This document shows positions 1 through 8,481 of a DNA stretch of 64,000 nt, piece by piece. The translations under genes were made by a program, and so were the position numbers. How positions within the stretch are numbered: the first letter of the stretch is position 1; each line of letters starts with the position of its first letter. The notes beneath the pieces are model-generated. The model did not search any database. It had not been told where the DNA came from and saw nothing but the letters and a program-made list of their open reading frames with translations. Origin of the DNA: Bog-473 sp963781955 (GTDB lineage: Bacteria; Actinomycetota; Acidimicrobiia; Acidimicrobiales; RAAP-2); contig CAWAHU010000001.1 in the NCBI GenBank assembly GCA_963781955.1, forward strand, positions 1,674,001 through 1,738,000. The letters are read 5' to 3'.

Positions 1-317
1 GCCTGCAGCACGCGCAGCGCTCCCACCACGTTGACGTCGAGCACACGGGTGAACGCCTGAGCCGGGAAGGATTCGAGGGGTCCGTGGGCGGAGATCCCGG
101 CGTTGTTGACCACGACGTCGATCTCACCCGCTGCGGCCACCGCGGCCCGCACCGACTCGGTGTCGGTCACGTCGAGCGGCAGTGTGAGCACCGCGGGCAG
201 GTCGCCGAGCGAGCCCACGTCGCGGACCGTGGCCACCACGTCGTGCCCGCGCCCGGCCAGCACCTCCACGGTCGCCCTCCCGATGGCGCGCCCGGCACCG
301 GTCACCAGGACGCGCAC
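1..317 (-). CDS. Short-chain dehydrogenase/reductase, cut by window edge
   Basis: NAD(P)-dependent oxidoreductase of the SDR superfamily; only the first ~105 residues are here and the 3' part lies outside the window. The protein opens VRVLVTGAGRAIGRAT, giving the Rossmann glycine motif TGxxxxIG at once, followed by LDVTD (adenine-ring Asp) and VVNNAGISAHG. The catalytic Tyr-x3-Lys is beyond the edge. I chose the GTG at 317 because the glycine motif begins 5 residues later. The gene starts 3 bases after the stop of the next SDR, so the two are probably co-transcribed. Substrate unknown. Confidence 0.85.
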   Translation of the reverse strand, partial: MRVLVTGAGRAIGRATVEVLAGRGHDVVATVRDVGSLGDLPAVLTLPLDVTDTESVRAAVAAAGEIDVVVNNAGISAHGPLESFPAQAFTRVLDVNVVGALRVLQ

Positions 318-320
318 CGC

Positions 321-1190
321 TCAGCCCACCCTCCCGGGCGCCAGACCAGTCAGCTCCTCGCTGACCGACCACAGCCGGCGGGCGGCCTCCGGGTCCAGCG
401 CCTGGGTCCGCGGCTGCCTCGGTTTGCACTTGACGAAGTACTTCCCGGTGACGTCGTCGACGGCGCGCGAGGAGGCGAGGTAGACCGAGGTGCGAGCCCC
501 CTGGGCCGGCGACAGGAAGAAGGGGCCGGAAATGGCCAGGCCCAACGAGAGGAACCCACGGGCGTCCCCGTCGCGCCCGTACCCCGTGCGCACCGTCCCG
601 GGGTGCAACGAGTTCGCCGTCACCCCCGTTCCCTCCATCCTCCGAGCCAGCTCGTTTGAGAAGAGGATGTTGGCCAACTTCGACTCCCCGTAGACGCGCA
701 TGGGCCGGTAGCGGCGCTCGGCCTGCAGGTCGTCGAAAGGGATCCCATGGCGAGCCGCGCTGTGGGCCGTCGACGCCACCGTGACGACGCGCGACGGTGC
801 CGAGCCGCGCAACCGGCCGAGCAGCAGGTTGGTGAGCAGGAACGGGCCCAGGTGATTGGTGGCGAAGGTGGCCTCGTACCCGTCCACCGTCACCCGACGA
901 TCACTCAGCACGACGCCGGCGTTGTTGACCAGGACGTCGAGGCGCGGGGCGAGCTCGAGGATCTCGGCGGCGCCGCGGCGCACGGAGGAGAGATCGGCCA
1001 GGTCGAACACGACCAACTGGACCTGGGCCTGCCCTTCGAGTCGCTCACCGATGGCGTGGACCGCCGCACGGCCCTTGTCGGCGTTGCGGGCCGTCACCAG
1101 GACCCGTGCCCCTTGTGCGGCCAGCGCGGCAGCGGTCTCGAGGCCGATACCCGAATTGCCGCCGGTCACGACGACCGTCTTCCCCTGCAT
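321..1190 (-). CDS. SDR oxidoreductase, retinol-dehydrogenase-like
   Basis: A 289-residue SDR resembling the RDH/WWOX-type subgroup that oxidises or reduces hydrophobic alcohols and ketones. Visible motifs are TGGNSGIG near residue 10, the LVNNAGV block, NHLGPF, a catalytic Ser in VTVASTAHS, YGESKLAN (the YxxxK pair) and HPGTVRT. The C-terminal tail is longer than in classical 250-residue SDRs, as in retinol-dehydrogenase-like proteins. The family call is firm; the substrate is not inferable, but neighbouring P450 and sulfatase genes make a sterol- or lipid-like molecule reasonable. Confidence 0.9.
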   Translation of the reverse strand: MQGKTVVVTGGNSGIGLETAAALAAQGARVLVTARNADKGRAAVHAIGERLEGQAQVQLVVFDLADLSSVRRGAAEILELAPRLDVLVNNAGVVLSDRRVTVDGYEATFATNHLGPFLLTNLLLGRLRGSAPSRVVTVASTAHSAARHGIPFDDLQAERRYRPMRVYGESKLANILFSNELARRMEGTGVTANSLHPGTVRTGYGRDGDARGFLSLGLAISGPFFLSPAQGARTSVYLASSRAVDDVTGKYFVKCKPRQPRTQALDPEAARRLWSVSEELTGLAPGRVG

Positions 1191-1285
1191 GTCCGACAGT
1201 GCCCCAAACCTCCTCGCGACGACCGGGGGTCAGCATCGCACACGCCACGTCGCCATACCGGAGGCGGCGGCTGTGCGGCTGGTGC

Positions 1286-2844
1286 TCAGCGCCAGGTGTC
1301 GCGCGCCTCGACCAGCCCGCGCTTGTGGTGCACGAAGCTCCCGCTCAGGGTCCGCTCGTCGGTGCGCATGCGCCAGCGCAAGAGCTCTTGCGTGGCCTCC
1401 CAGGCGATGTCGCGCGCGCACCCGGTGCGCCGGCGGTCAGCAGGTCGTGGCACTGCTCGGGGTCCTCGACGAGGTCGAAGAGGAGCGGCGGGAAGACCTC
1501 GGGTCCCGTGGCGAACTGCACGTACTTGTGGCCCGGCCCGCGTGCCACGGTCAGCGCGCAGTGGCTCATGGGGATGCCGAACATCAGCTCCGCCGTGCGG
1601 TTGACCGGGTCGGCGAAGCTCCACTCGAAGTGCGCCGTGTCACGCCAGTGCTCCGGTGCAGGCTCGCCCCGCACGAAGGGTACGAGCGACCAGCCGTCCG
1701 CCTGCAGCGGTACCTCGATCCCGAGGAACTCGCAGATGGTGGGCAGGATGTCGACGGACTCGGTGACGGCGTCCACCACCGCGCCACGGCCGGGGTCCGC
1801 CTCGGGGCGAGGATCCACCACGATCAGGGGCACGTGGTAGCTCTCGTCCCAGAACCCGAGCTTCTCGAGCAGCCAGTGGTCGCCGCCCATTTCGCCGTGG
1901 TCGCTCGTGAGCACCACCAGCGTGTCATCGGCCAGGCCGCTGCGCGCCAGGTAGTCGAAGAGCAGCGCCAGTCCGTCGTCGACCTCGCGCTGGGCGCCGT
2001 AGTAGGTGGCGCGCACCTGCCGGCGCTCGCGCTCGTCGCGGGGTGCGCCCACGCCCCTGACGCCCATCGCCACCGACCCGAGCGGGTGGATCGCAGCCTC
2101 CTGCTCGGGGGTGGCGCAGCCGGTGAACTTCCCGACCGCCTCGGCGGCGTAGAGGTCGTGGTAACCGGGGGGATTGCGGCGAGGCGGATGCGGGCGGAGG
2201 AACGAGGCGTGCACGAAGAAGGGGCTGTCGCCGTGCCGCTCGAGCCACTCCACCACCGACTGGCGGATGAAGGTCGTCTGCGAGTGCTCGGGGTCGAAGC
2301 GGGCCGGTGCCCAGGTCGACCCGTGCGAGTCGGCTCCCGGGTAGCCCTCGACCGGCCGGTAGAGATCGTGAGGATTGGCGGGCACGTCCACGCCCTGGGC
2401 GACCAGCCAGCGTGCCCACGCGGGGCTCCCCGACTCCCAGGGGTCGACCACTTCGGGACGGAACCCGGGCAGGACACCCTCGTAGGTGAAGAGCCGCGGG
2501 TCGCCCGGCGTCACCGTGCGCGGGTCCACCGACGTGTCCGTGTAGCCGAAGAGCACCGGGTCGTACCCGGCCTGGCGGGCCAGGAGGGCCACATTGGTGA
2601 ACCGGGCGTCGAGCGGGGTCCCGTTGAGGATGGAGCGGTTCTGGTGCAGGTAGGTCCCCGTGTAGAGGCATGCCCGCGAGGGTCCGCACGGCGCCGCGTT
2701 CGCCCAGTGGTTGGCGAACAGGACGCCACGGGCGGCCAGTGCGTCGAGCGCGGGCGTCTCAACCAGGGGGTGCCCCAACGACGAGAGGCAGTCACCCCGC
2801 CATTGGTCGACAGTGATGAGGAGCACGCTGGAGGGCCGCGCCAT
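1286..2844 (-). CDS. Type I sulfatase with a 3' frameshift
   Basis: Arylsulfatase-type hydrolase of sulfate esters (alkaline phosphatase superfamily). The chosen ATG at 2844 gives MARPSSVLLITVDQ, with the metal Asp at residue 13. Cys53 lies in CGPSR, the C-x-P-S-R signature converted to formylglycine. LTSDHGEMGG carries further metal ligands, and HKYVQF comes late. The continuous frame ends at 1345 with an atypical Pro/Ser-rich tail. A second frame from about 1430 to 1286 (DIAWEATQELLRWRMR onward) looks like the true C-terminus. The shift maps to a GCGCGCGCG run near 1415-1425, consistent with a two-base slip. The catalytic core is intact either way. Confidence 0.85.
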
Positions 2845-3199
2845 GGGCCCAGCCTTACCGATGTCCACCAGCGGGGCGCGCACGGGGCCCCCTGTCCGGC
2901 CCGCCCCAGGACCGGTCACTCCCACCCGGGCGCGCTACGAGGTGCGGACCGGCCTTCCCCCGAGCCGGATCCCCCAGGCGATGAGCCACCCGCCGAGGCG
3001 CGGCGCCAACGGCCGGCGCCGCAGCTCGGCGCCACGGGACCGCCCGGCCGCACGCGTCGGCGACGGGCCCGTCGGGGCCGCGAAGTGCGTGGATCGCGGC
3101 CGCCGGGCGCTCACCGCGAGGTTCTGCCTGTGCGCGTCGGCCTGCGAATGGACGGCTCTGGCTTGGATCATGACGTCACCTCCGCTCCGCGGTCCGGCA

Positions 3200-3229
3200 C
3201 CATGCACAACTGGCCCCATGCACAACTGA
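3200..3229 (+). repeat. 13-bp direct repeat pair upstream of the ArsR-type gene
   Basis: CCATGCACAACTG occurs at 3200-3212 and again at 3217-3229, 17 bp start to start, about 70-100 bp upstream of the ArsR-type regulator and between it and the divergent sulfatase. Two identical sites less than two helical turns apart in an intergenic region suggest a regulator-binding site. No binding protein is known. Confidence 0.5.
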
Positions 3230-3261
3230 CGGGCAACCGTCCCCTTCATGATAGAGGTTCG

Positions 3262-3304
3262 TTGACAGGCAATCAAGCATGCCCTAATATAGGCATATGC
3301 CTAT
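3262..3304 (+). promoter_or_regulatory. Consensus promoter with operator palindrome over the start codon
   Basis: TTGACA at 3262-3267 and TAATAT at 3285-3290 are separated by exactly 17 bp, a near-perfect sigma-70-type promoter that stands out in this GC-rich DNA. Transcription would begin at about 3296-3297, the A of the ATG, giving a leaderless mRNA. A perfect 16-bp palindrome, ATAGGCATATGCCTAT, spans 3289-3304 and covers the end of the -10 box, the start site and the first codons. This is a plausible autorepression operator for the encoded winged-helix protein (inference). Confidence 0.75.
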
Positions 3305-4382
3305 GTTCATCGAAGCACCGGCACCCGCCCGCGACGCGGCGACCGCCGCTCCCTCACTTGCCTCGGACCTGTCCTGGCTCCTGTCGGTTGCCGCCCGCCC
3401 GGCCCTGCAGGCCCGCTACCCGCAGCTGGCCGAGATCTTCGACGGCCGCGAGCACCTTGCCGAGCGGATCCGCACCTTCTGGGAGGACGGCTCCGAGGAG
3501 ATGTGCTTCACCGAGATGCAGGTGCTCGCCCACCACGGCGCCGCGTTGACGGGCACCGACCCCGAGGCGCTGTGGGCCGCCCTCGAGTCCGCCGTGGGCT
3601 CCATGCCGCCCGAACTGGACATGCCCTCGGAGAGCCCCGAGGAGCGCGCCGTCTACCTGGCCAGGTTGGCCCGACTGAAGGGGTCGCACCGGCTGCTCCG
3701 CTCGTACCTCGAACTGCTCGCCGAGGTGTGGGACCCGGTCGACGACATGTGGCGCCGCTCCCTCCCCGTGATCGAGGAGGCCGGCCGGCAGGCGGTGGCG
3801 CAGTTCGGTCGTGGACGAGCGCTCGAGTCGTTCGTCGCTCCGGGGTGCGAGGCCGTCGACCGCCGGATGCCCGAGATCGCGTCCAAGGTGCAGGCCGGGT
3901 GCCCGCTGCTCTTCGTACCCTGCCTGTTCTTCGGGACGTCCATGTTCCTCGAGTTCCCCGACCTCGTCGTCATCGGGACGGGCGTGGGGCAGGGTGACGT
4001 GCTGGCCCGGGCCAGGACGGAGTCGGTGGCCCGCCGCCTCAAGGCCGTCGCCGACCCGACCCGCTTGGCGTTGCTCCACTCCCTCGCCGCCGCGCCGAGC
4101 ACCGTCGGGGACCTGGCGGCGCGCTTCGGCCTGGCCCAGCCCACCGTCAGCATGCACGTGAAGGTGCTACGCGAGAACGGCCTGGTGCGTGCCGAACGTC
4201 GCGACGGTCGCCAGCAGCTGACGGCAGACGCGAGCGCCGCCGAAGCGTTGCTCGGCGACCTCCGGCGCGTGGTGCTCCACGGACCGGCGCCGCGGCCTCA
4301 TCCGGCCAGCACAACGGGGAGCGACCGGATACCCGCCACGGTGGTGGACAGGACCCGTTCGGCCGGGCCCGTGACCGCGTAG
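3297..4382 (+). CDS. ArsR-family winged-helix transcriptional regulator
   Basis: A 361-residue protein with an ArsR-type winged helix at about residues 240-325 (RLKAVADPTRLALLHSL, then TVGDLAARFGLAQPTVSMHVKVL, then VRAERRDGRQ). The ~230-residue N-terminal part has no domain I recognise and may be an effector or oligomerisation domain. This is much longer than classical ~110-residue ArsR metalloregulators and has no evident CxC metal site, so a small organic ligand is more likely. ATG at 3297 is preferred because it coincides with the predicted transcription start; ATG 3303 is the alternative. It is divergent from the sulfatase, and its 3' end overlaps the convergent P450 gene by 85 bp. Confidence 0.85.
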   Translation: MPMFIEAPAPARDAATAAPSLASDLSWLLSVAARPALQARYPQLAEIFDGREHLAERIRTFWEDGSEEMCFTEMQVLAHHGAALTGTDPEALWAALESAVGSMPPELDMPSESPEERAVYLARLARLKGSHRLLRSYLELLAEVWDPVDDMWRRSLPVIEEAGRQAVAQFGRGRALESFVAPGCEAVDRRMPEIASKVQAGCPLLFVPCLFFGTSMFLEFPDLVVIGTGVGQGDVLARARTESVARRLKAVADPTRLALLHSLAAAPSTVGDLAARFGLAQPTVSMHVKVLRENGLVRAERRDGRQQLTADASAAEALLGDLRRVVLHGPAPRPHPASTTGSDRIPATVVDRTRSAGPVTA

Positions 4383-5503
4383 TCGGGGAACCGCACCAGC
4401 ATCTCCTCCATGAAGATGCGCGCTTCGAGGCGGGCCAGGCTGGCCCCCAGGCAGACGTGCTCACCGAAGCCGAACGCGAGGTGGACCGGGTTCACCGGCC
4501 GCTGCACGTCGAAGCGGGCCGCGTCCGTCCCGAAGACACGTTCGTCCCGGTTGGCCGAGGCGTAGAGCATGCACAGGTAGTCGCCGCGGCGTACCGGGGT
4601 CCCGGCGACGACGGTGTCCTCGGTGGCCGTGCGGCACATGGCGTGGACGGGCGTGACCCAGCGGAGGCACTCTTCGACTGCACCGGGGAGGAGCGCGAGG
4701 TCCGACGCCAACAGGGCGCGCTGATCGGGGTACTCGTGCAGGGTGAGCACCGCGCCGGCCAACAGCGTGCGGGTCGTCTCGTTGCCCGCGACGAGCAGGG
4801 TCAGGAGGAACATGAACAGATCCTGTTTGCTCAGCGGGCAGCCACCTACGTCCGCGCCCACGAGCAGCGAGACGAGGTCGGGACCAGGTTCGTCGCGCTT
4901 GGACCGGATGTGCTCCATGATGAAGGCCGACAACTCCCCCAGGGCGGCTGCCGTCTCCTCGGGCGGGAGATCGGGAGACTCGATCGCGGCGTCGGACCAG
5001 CGGCGGAAGTCCCCCCGGTGAGCCTGCTCGATCCCGAGGAGCTCCGCGATCACGAGGAGCGGGAAGGGCGCGGCCAGGGAGGCCACGAAATCGGTCTCGA
5101 CCGCCGGGTCGACCGAGTCGAGCAGGCCGCAGGCCAGCGTGCGGACCGTGGTCGCCAACCCCGAGAGCGCCCGCGGTGTGAAGCGCCGGTTCAGTAGTCC
5201 CCGGAAGGCCGAGTGTCGGGGCGGGTCCATGTGGAGCAAGGACGGGGCGCCTCCCGGGTTGACCCCGCTGCGTAGGGGGTCGTTGACGATGGCGCCGCGG
5301 CCCGAGCAGAAGCGCGCCGGGTCACGGCTCAGGTCGCGGACGTCCTCGTAGCGCGACACCACCCAGAACCCAGGCTCGGCCTCGTGCACCGGGTCCTCGT
5401 CGCGCAGGGCCGCGAGCACCTCGAAGTAGTCGTCCCGCACGAAGAAGGCAGCCTGCCGCGGGTCCACGTCGAACAGGAGACGGCCGCGCTGGTCACGGGA
5501 CAC
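4298..5503 (-). CDS. Cytochrome P450 monooxygenase
   Basis: A 401-residue soluble bacterial P450 that hydroxylates an unknown substrate using external ferredoxin and reductase, neither of which is encoded nearby. Visible elements are the I-helix AGNETT, the K-helix ExxR in EECLRW, and the heme loop FGFGEHVCLG with the thiolate Cys at residue 351. The HxxxR motif HMDPPRHSAFR is present in the first third. The start is a GTG at 5503, with a TACGCT box six bases upstream suggesting leaderless initiation. Its tail runs 85 bp into the ArsR-type gene on the other strand. Confidence 0.95.
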   Translation of the reverse strand: MSRDQRGRLLFDVDPRQAAFFVRDDYFEVLAALRDEDPVHEAEPGFWVVSRYEDVRDLSRDPARFCSGRGAIVNDPLRSGVNPGGAPSLLHMDPPRHSAFRGLLNRRFTPRALSGLATTVRTLACGLLDSVDPAVETDFVASLAAPFPLLVIAELLGIEQAHRGDFRRWSDAAIESPDLPPEETAAALGELSAFIMEHIRSKRDEPGPDLVSLLVGADVGGCPLSKQDLFMFLLTLLVAGNETTRTLLAGAVLTLHEYPDQRALLASDLALLPGAVEECLRWVTPVHAMCRTATEDTVVAGTPVRRGDYLCMLYASANRDERVFGTDAARFDVQRPVNPVHLAFGFGEHVCLGASLARLEARIFMEEMLVRFPDYAVTGPAERVLSTTVAGIRSLPVVLAG

Positions 5504-5644
5504 GCGGCGAGCGTACCCTGCCGCCTCGTACGCACGGGTACGACGGCCTCCCCGTCGGCGGGCACCGGCAGCACGCCGCCCGCGGCAGACAGGCCGAGGG
5601 CGATGGTGGGTATCACCGGCGTCACCCCCGGGCCGGACCGGCCA

Positions 5645-6702
5645 TCAGCGCAACCCGCTCGCCTCGATCCGGGCGAGCAGGACGGCGCCCATCGGGTTGT
5701 CCCGGCGACGTTCGTCCCCGGTGATGCGCTGGGTGCGGTCGTTGATGGCCAGCGCCCGCACGAGCGCGAACACCTCGTGCCAGTCCAGGTGCCGCACGGC
5801 ACGGCCGCTCCGGGCCTCGTAGCGCGCCACCACCTCCGCCGGCGGTGCGAAGCCCGGCGGACGCTCGCCGAAGAGCGCCTCCATCATGTACTCGAGCCCG
5901 AGAGTGCCACCCCAGATCCATCTCCGGGGGCCCGATGCAGGCCAGGTCCCAGTCCAGGACGGCGCGCACAATCCGATCAGGGCTGAAGACCAGGTTCCCC
6001 ATGCGCACGTCGCCCCACAGCAGCACCGGGTGGCCGTCCTCGGCCGGCACATGCTGGGCGCACCATTCCAGCGCTCGGGCGAGCGCCGGCAGCGGCTCGC
6101 CCTCGGCGGCCCAGGCGACGTAGGCCTCCCAGCGACCGAGCGCACCGCGCAGCGTCGTGCCGGGCAGGGACGCTGCCAACCCCTGCACCTCCCAATCGAC
6201 CGCGTGCACGTCTGCCACGGCGTCGACGAGGGCGTCATGCATGGCGCGCTGGACCGCCGGTCCCGCGTCGCGCACGTAGGGGTCGAACAGGGGGGCGGGA
6301 CCAGGGACGTCCCCGTCCACCCGGGGCATCACCAGGAACGGGCAGCCGATCCACTGCGGGTCGCTGACGACGAGCCGCCGGTGCGGGCGCCGGCACCCCG
6401 GCGGACGCCACCGCGTTCTGCACCACGGCCTGCGGCACGAGGTCGTAGTCGGGAAACGTGGGTTCGAGCGGGGGCAGGCGGACGACGACGCCGCGGCTGG
6501 CCGGCCCGAGGTCGACCAGCAGCGTCTCGTTGGCGATGCCGCCGGCAGCATGCGCGACTCCTTGCACCGAGAAGCCGCCGCCCTCCTGGTCGCCGCCCTC
6601 CAGGCCGCCGGCCACCCGCGCCACGAGCTCGGGCTGGGCCAGCACCCAGCGCGACAGGCCCTGGGCGAGCGCCTCCTCGTCGCGCTCGTCCCCCGTGGCC
6701 AT
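5645..6702 (-). pseudogene. APH-fold phosphotransferase, two frameshifts
   Basis: Aminoglycoside-phosphotransferase/choline-kinase-fold protein of the type common next to acyl-CoA dehydrogenases in actinobacteria. It is readable only across three frames. The N-terminus (MATGDERDEEALAQGLSRW to about GVPAPAP) is in one frame. The core (DPQWIGCPFLVMPRVDG, LLWGDVRMGNL with the catalytic Asp and Asn, VLDWDLACIG) is in a second. The C-terminus (LGLEYMMEALFG to IEASGLR) is in a third. The shifts lie near 6385-6400 and 5905-5915, both in GC-rich runs. The ATG at 6702 abuts the upstream TGA. It is either a recent pseudogene or a casualty of sequence error. Confidence 0.75.
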
Positions 6703-7198
6703 TCAGGGAAGGTAGACGACGGCACGCCAGCGTCCGGTCATGGGCGCCCGGCACAGGGCGGCCCCGGCACGCATGGCCCAGGCGACGACGTCCGCCCCGG
6801 CCACGTCCACCGTCGTGCGCACGAGCAGGCCCCGTCGGGCGTGGTCCTGGCGCACCACCCAGCCGGCGGGCACCTCCACCCCCGCCTCGGCCAGCCGGGC
6901 CACCGCCTTGGAGCCCGTCGGGTGCATGATCCCCACCGTGATCCCGTCGCGCCCGCGACGCTTGCCCGCAGGTGGCATGACCGTGGTCATGGTCACCGGT
7001 GGGGCCCGGTTGCCGAAGAAGGCGAAGAGCCCGGCCGCCGTCTCGGGCTCTGCCGCATCCTCGTCGACCCCCGGCATGAGGTTGACCCAACCGCCGCCTG
7101 CGGCGCGGCAGCGCTTCGAGGGCGTCCGCCACCGGCCCGACGTCAGGAGCAGTGAAGTCGATGGTCTTGGTCGCTCGGCGCGACCGGGGGCCCGGCAC
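6703..7198 (-). pseudogene. Conserved-looking protein of unknown function, frameshifted
   Basis: About 165 residues, not recognised. The N-terminus from the GTG at 7198 (TIDFTAPDVGPVADALEALPR) and the remainder (GGGWVNLMPGVDED, GITVGIMHPTGSKAV, GLLVRTTVDVAGAD, GRWRAVVYLP) are in different frames that meet near 7090-7105 in a CGCGCC-rich stretch. Restoring one base gives a continuous protein. Its stop touches the start of the APH-fold gene, so the two form one transcription unit. No signal peptide or membrane helix is visible. Confidence 0.55.
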
Positions 7199-7222
7199 AC
7201 CGCAGGCTTACCCACCGGCCGC

Positions 7223-7228
7223 TACGGT
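7223..7228 (+). promoter_or_regulatory. TANNNT -10 box for the nitroreductase gene
   Basis: TACGGT ends eight bases before the GTG at 7237, so transcription would begin at or next to the start codon. There is no Shine-Dalgarno sequence in the short gap. No convincing -35 element is visible. Confidence 0.35.
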
Positions 7229-7236
7229 GACAACTC

Positions 7237-7953
7237 GTGGGACTCGATCTCGTCGACACGCTGCGCACCACGGGTGCGGTCCGCCAGTTCGAGCCGGAAC
7301 CGGTCTCCCAGGACGTCGTGGCCCGCGTGCTCGACACGGCGCGCTTCGCCCCGAGCGGCGGGAACCGTCAAGGGTGGCGGGTGGTGGTGGTCGAGGACCC
7401 CGCCACACGGACCGCACTGCGCGACATCTACTTGACGGGCTGGTACGAGTACCTGGCCATGGGGTCAGCGGGGCTGGTCCCGTGGGCACCCGTGACCGAC
7501 CGCGAGGCGGAGGCGGCCGCGCTGGCCGGGACGGAGCAGTTCGCCGAGGCGGGCACGGCCAACCCCGGCTTCGCCGAGATGCTCGACACCGCACCGGCGC
7601 TCCTGCTGGTGCTGGCCGACTTGTCCGCGCTGGCCGCCGTCGACCGCGACCTGCCCCGCTACACGTTGGCCGGCGGGGCCTCGATCTACCCGTTCGTCTG
7701 GAGCATCCTGCTGGCGGCGCGCGCCGAGGGCCTCGCCGGCGTCATGACGACCATGCCGGTGCGGGGGGAAGCCGAAGTGCGGGTGCTCTTCGAGGTTCCC
7801 GACACCTTCGCCGTGGCGTCCCTGGTCGTCCTGGGGCGGCCGTCGGTGAATCCGCGTCGGTCACGGCTACGACGGGCGGAGGTCGGCGAGTTCGCGTGGG
7901 TGGACCGGTTCGCGGGCCCGCCACTGCCTGGGCCCGCGACACGGTCCGGGTGA
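7237..7953 (+). CDS. Nitroreductase-family FMN oxidoreductase
   Basis: A 238-residue NAD(P)H-dependent flavoprotein of the nitroreductase fold. The N-terminal pattern RTTGAVRQFEPEPV, then VLDTARFAPSGGNRQGWRVVVV, is the FMN-phosphate and dimer-interface signature. GGASIYPFVWSILLAARAEGLAGVMTT matches the second flavin-contacting segment. Likely roles are reduction of nitro, quinone or enone compounds; the substrate is unknown. It begins at a GTG directly downstream of a TACGGT box and is followed nine bases later by the DUF2237 gene. Confidence 0.9.
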   Translation: MGLDLVDTLRTTGAVRQFEPEPVSQDVVARVLDTARFAPSGGNRQGWRVVVVEDPATRTALRDIYLTGWYEYLAMGSAGLVPWAPVTDREAEAAALAGTEQFAEAGTANPGFAEMLDTAPALLLVLADLSALAAVDRDLPRYTLAGGASIYPFVWSILLAARAEGLAGVMTTMPVRGEAEVRVLFEVPDTFAVASLVVLGRPSVNPRRSRLRRAEVGEFAWVDRFAGPPLPGPATRSG

Positions 7954-7962
7954 GGCTGACCC

Positions 7963-8325
7963 ATGGCCCAGAACGTCCTCGGCGAAGAGCTCGAGCCCTG
8001 CAGCTTCGATCCCCGCACCGGCTTCTACCGCGACGGCTGCTGCAACACCGGGGCAGAAGACGTCGGCGTGCACACCGTGTGCACGCGCGTCACGGCGGAG
8101 TTCTTGGCCTACTCGGCTTCGGTGGGTAACGACCTCTCGACGCCGCACCCCGAGTTCGGCTTCCCCGGGCTGCGGCCCGGGGACCAGTGGTGCCTCTGCG
8201 CCTCGCGCTGGCAGCAGGCCCTCGAGGCCGGTGTGGCACCTCCTGTCGTCCTGTCGGCCACGCATGCGGCGACCTTGGAGTGGGTTGAGCTGGGCGATCT
8301 GGTGGCCCACGCCGTCGGACCCTGA
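7963..8325 (+). CDS. DUF2237 family protein
   Basis: A 120-residue cysteine-containing protein matching the whole DUF2237 family: NVLGEELEPCSFDPRTGFYRDG at the N-terminus, then CCNTG, HTVCTRVT, GNDLSTPHPEFGFPGLRPGD, WCLC and APPVVLSATH. The cysteine pairs (CC, CLC) suggest metal or redox chemistry, but no function is established for the family. The stop codon lies inside the first copy of a short repeat. Confidence 0.9.
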   Translation: MAQNVLGEELEPCSFDPRTGFYRDGCCNTGAEDVGVHTVCTRVTAEFLAYSASVGNDLSTPHPEFGFPGLRPGDQWCLCASRWQQALEAGVAPPVVLSATHAATLEWVELGDLVAHAVGP

Positions 8326-8386
8326 TCATCGAACCCCGGCCGTCGGACCCTGATCATCGAACCCCGAGGCCCTGATCATCGAACCC
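8312..8386 (+). repeat. Three tandem copies of a CCTGATCATCGAACCC repeat
   Basis: The 26-base unit beginning CCGTCGGACC and ending in GAACCCC occurs at 8312-8337 and 8340-8365 (28-bp period). A shortened third copy, CCTGATCATCGAACCC, ends at 8386. The first copy contains the DUF2237 stop codon, so duplication occurred at the 3' end of that gene. TGATCA inside each unit is palindromic. Likely local slippage; a regulatory role is possible but unsupported. Confidence 0.7.
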
Positions 8387-8403
8387 AGAAGGGAGCACGC
8401 ACC

Positions 8404-8481
8404 ATGGAGCGCAAAAAGGACGGGACCGTGCTCAGCGTCGAGCGGGTCATCGAGGCACTGGCCGAGATCACCGAGCCGTGA
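8404..8481 (+). CDS. Small 25-residue ORF coupled to the M20 peptidase gene
   Basis: ATG 8404 to TGA 8481 encodes MERKKDGTVLSVERVIEALA plus ITEP-type end residues (25 aa in all), preceded by GAAGGGAG as a fair ribosome site. Its TGA overlaps the GTG start of the peptidase gene (GTGA), the classic arrangement for translational coupling. It could be a leader whose translation feeds ribosomes to the downstream gene, or a bona fide small protein with one amphipathic helix. No family recognised. Confidence 0.45.
   Translation: MERKKDGTVLSVERVIEALAEITEP

Noticed and set aside
856..3549. An 897-codon plus-strand open frame
   Set aside because: It runs antisense to the SDR and sulfatase genes, whose motifs are unmistakable, and its translation is Arg/Pro/Val-rich without family motifs; it is a GC-bias artefact.
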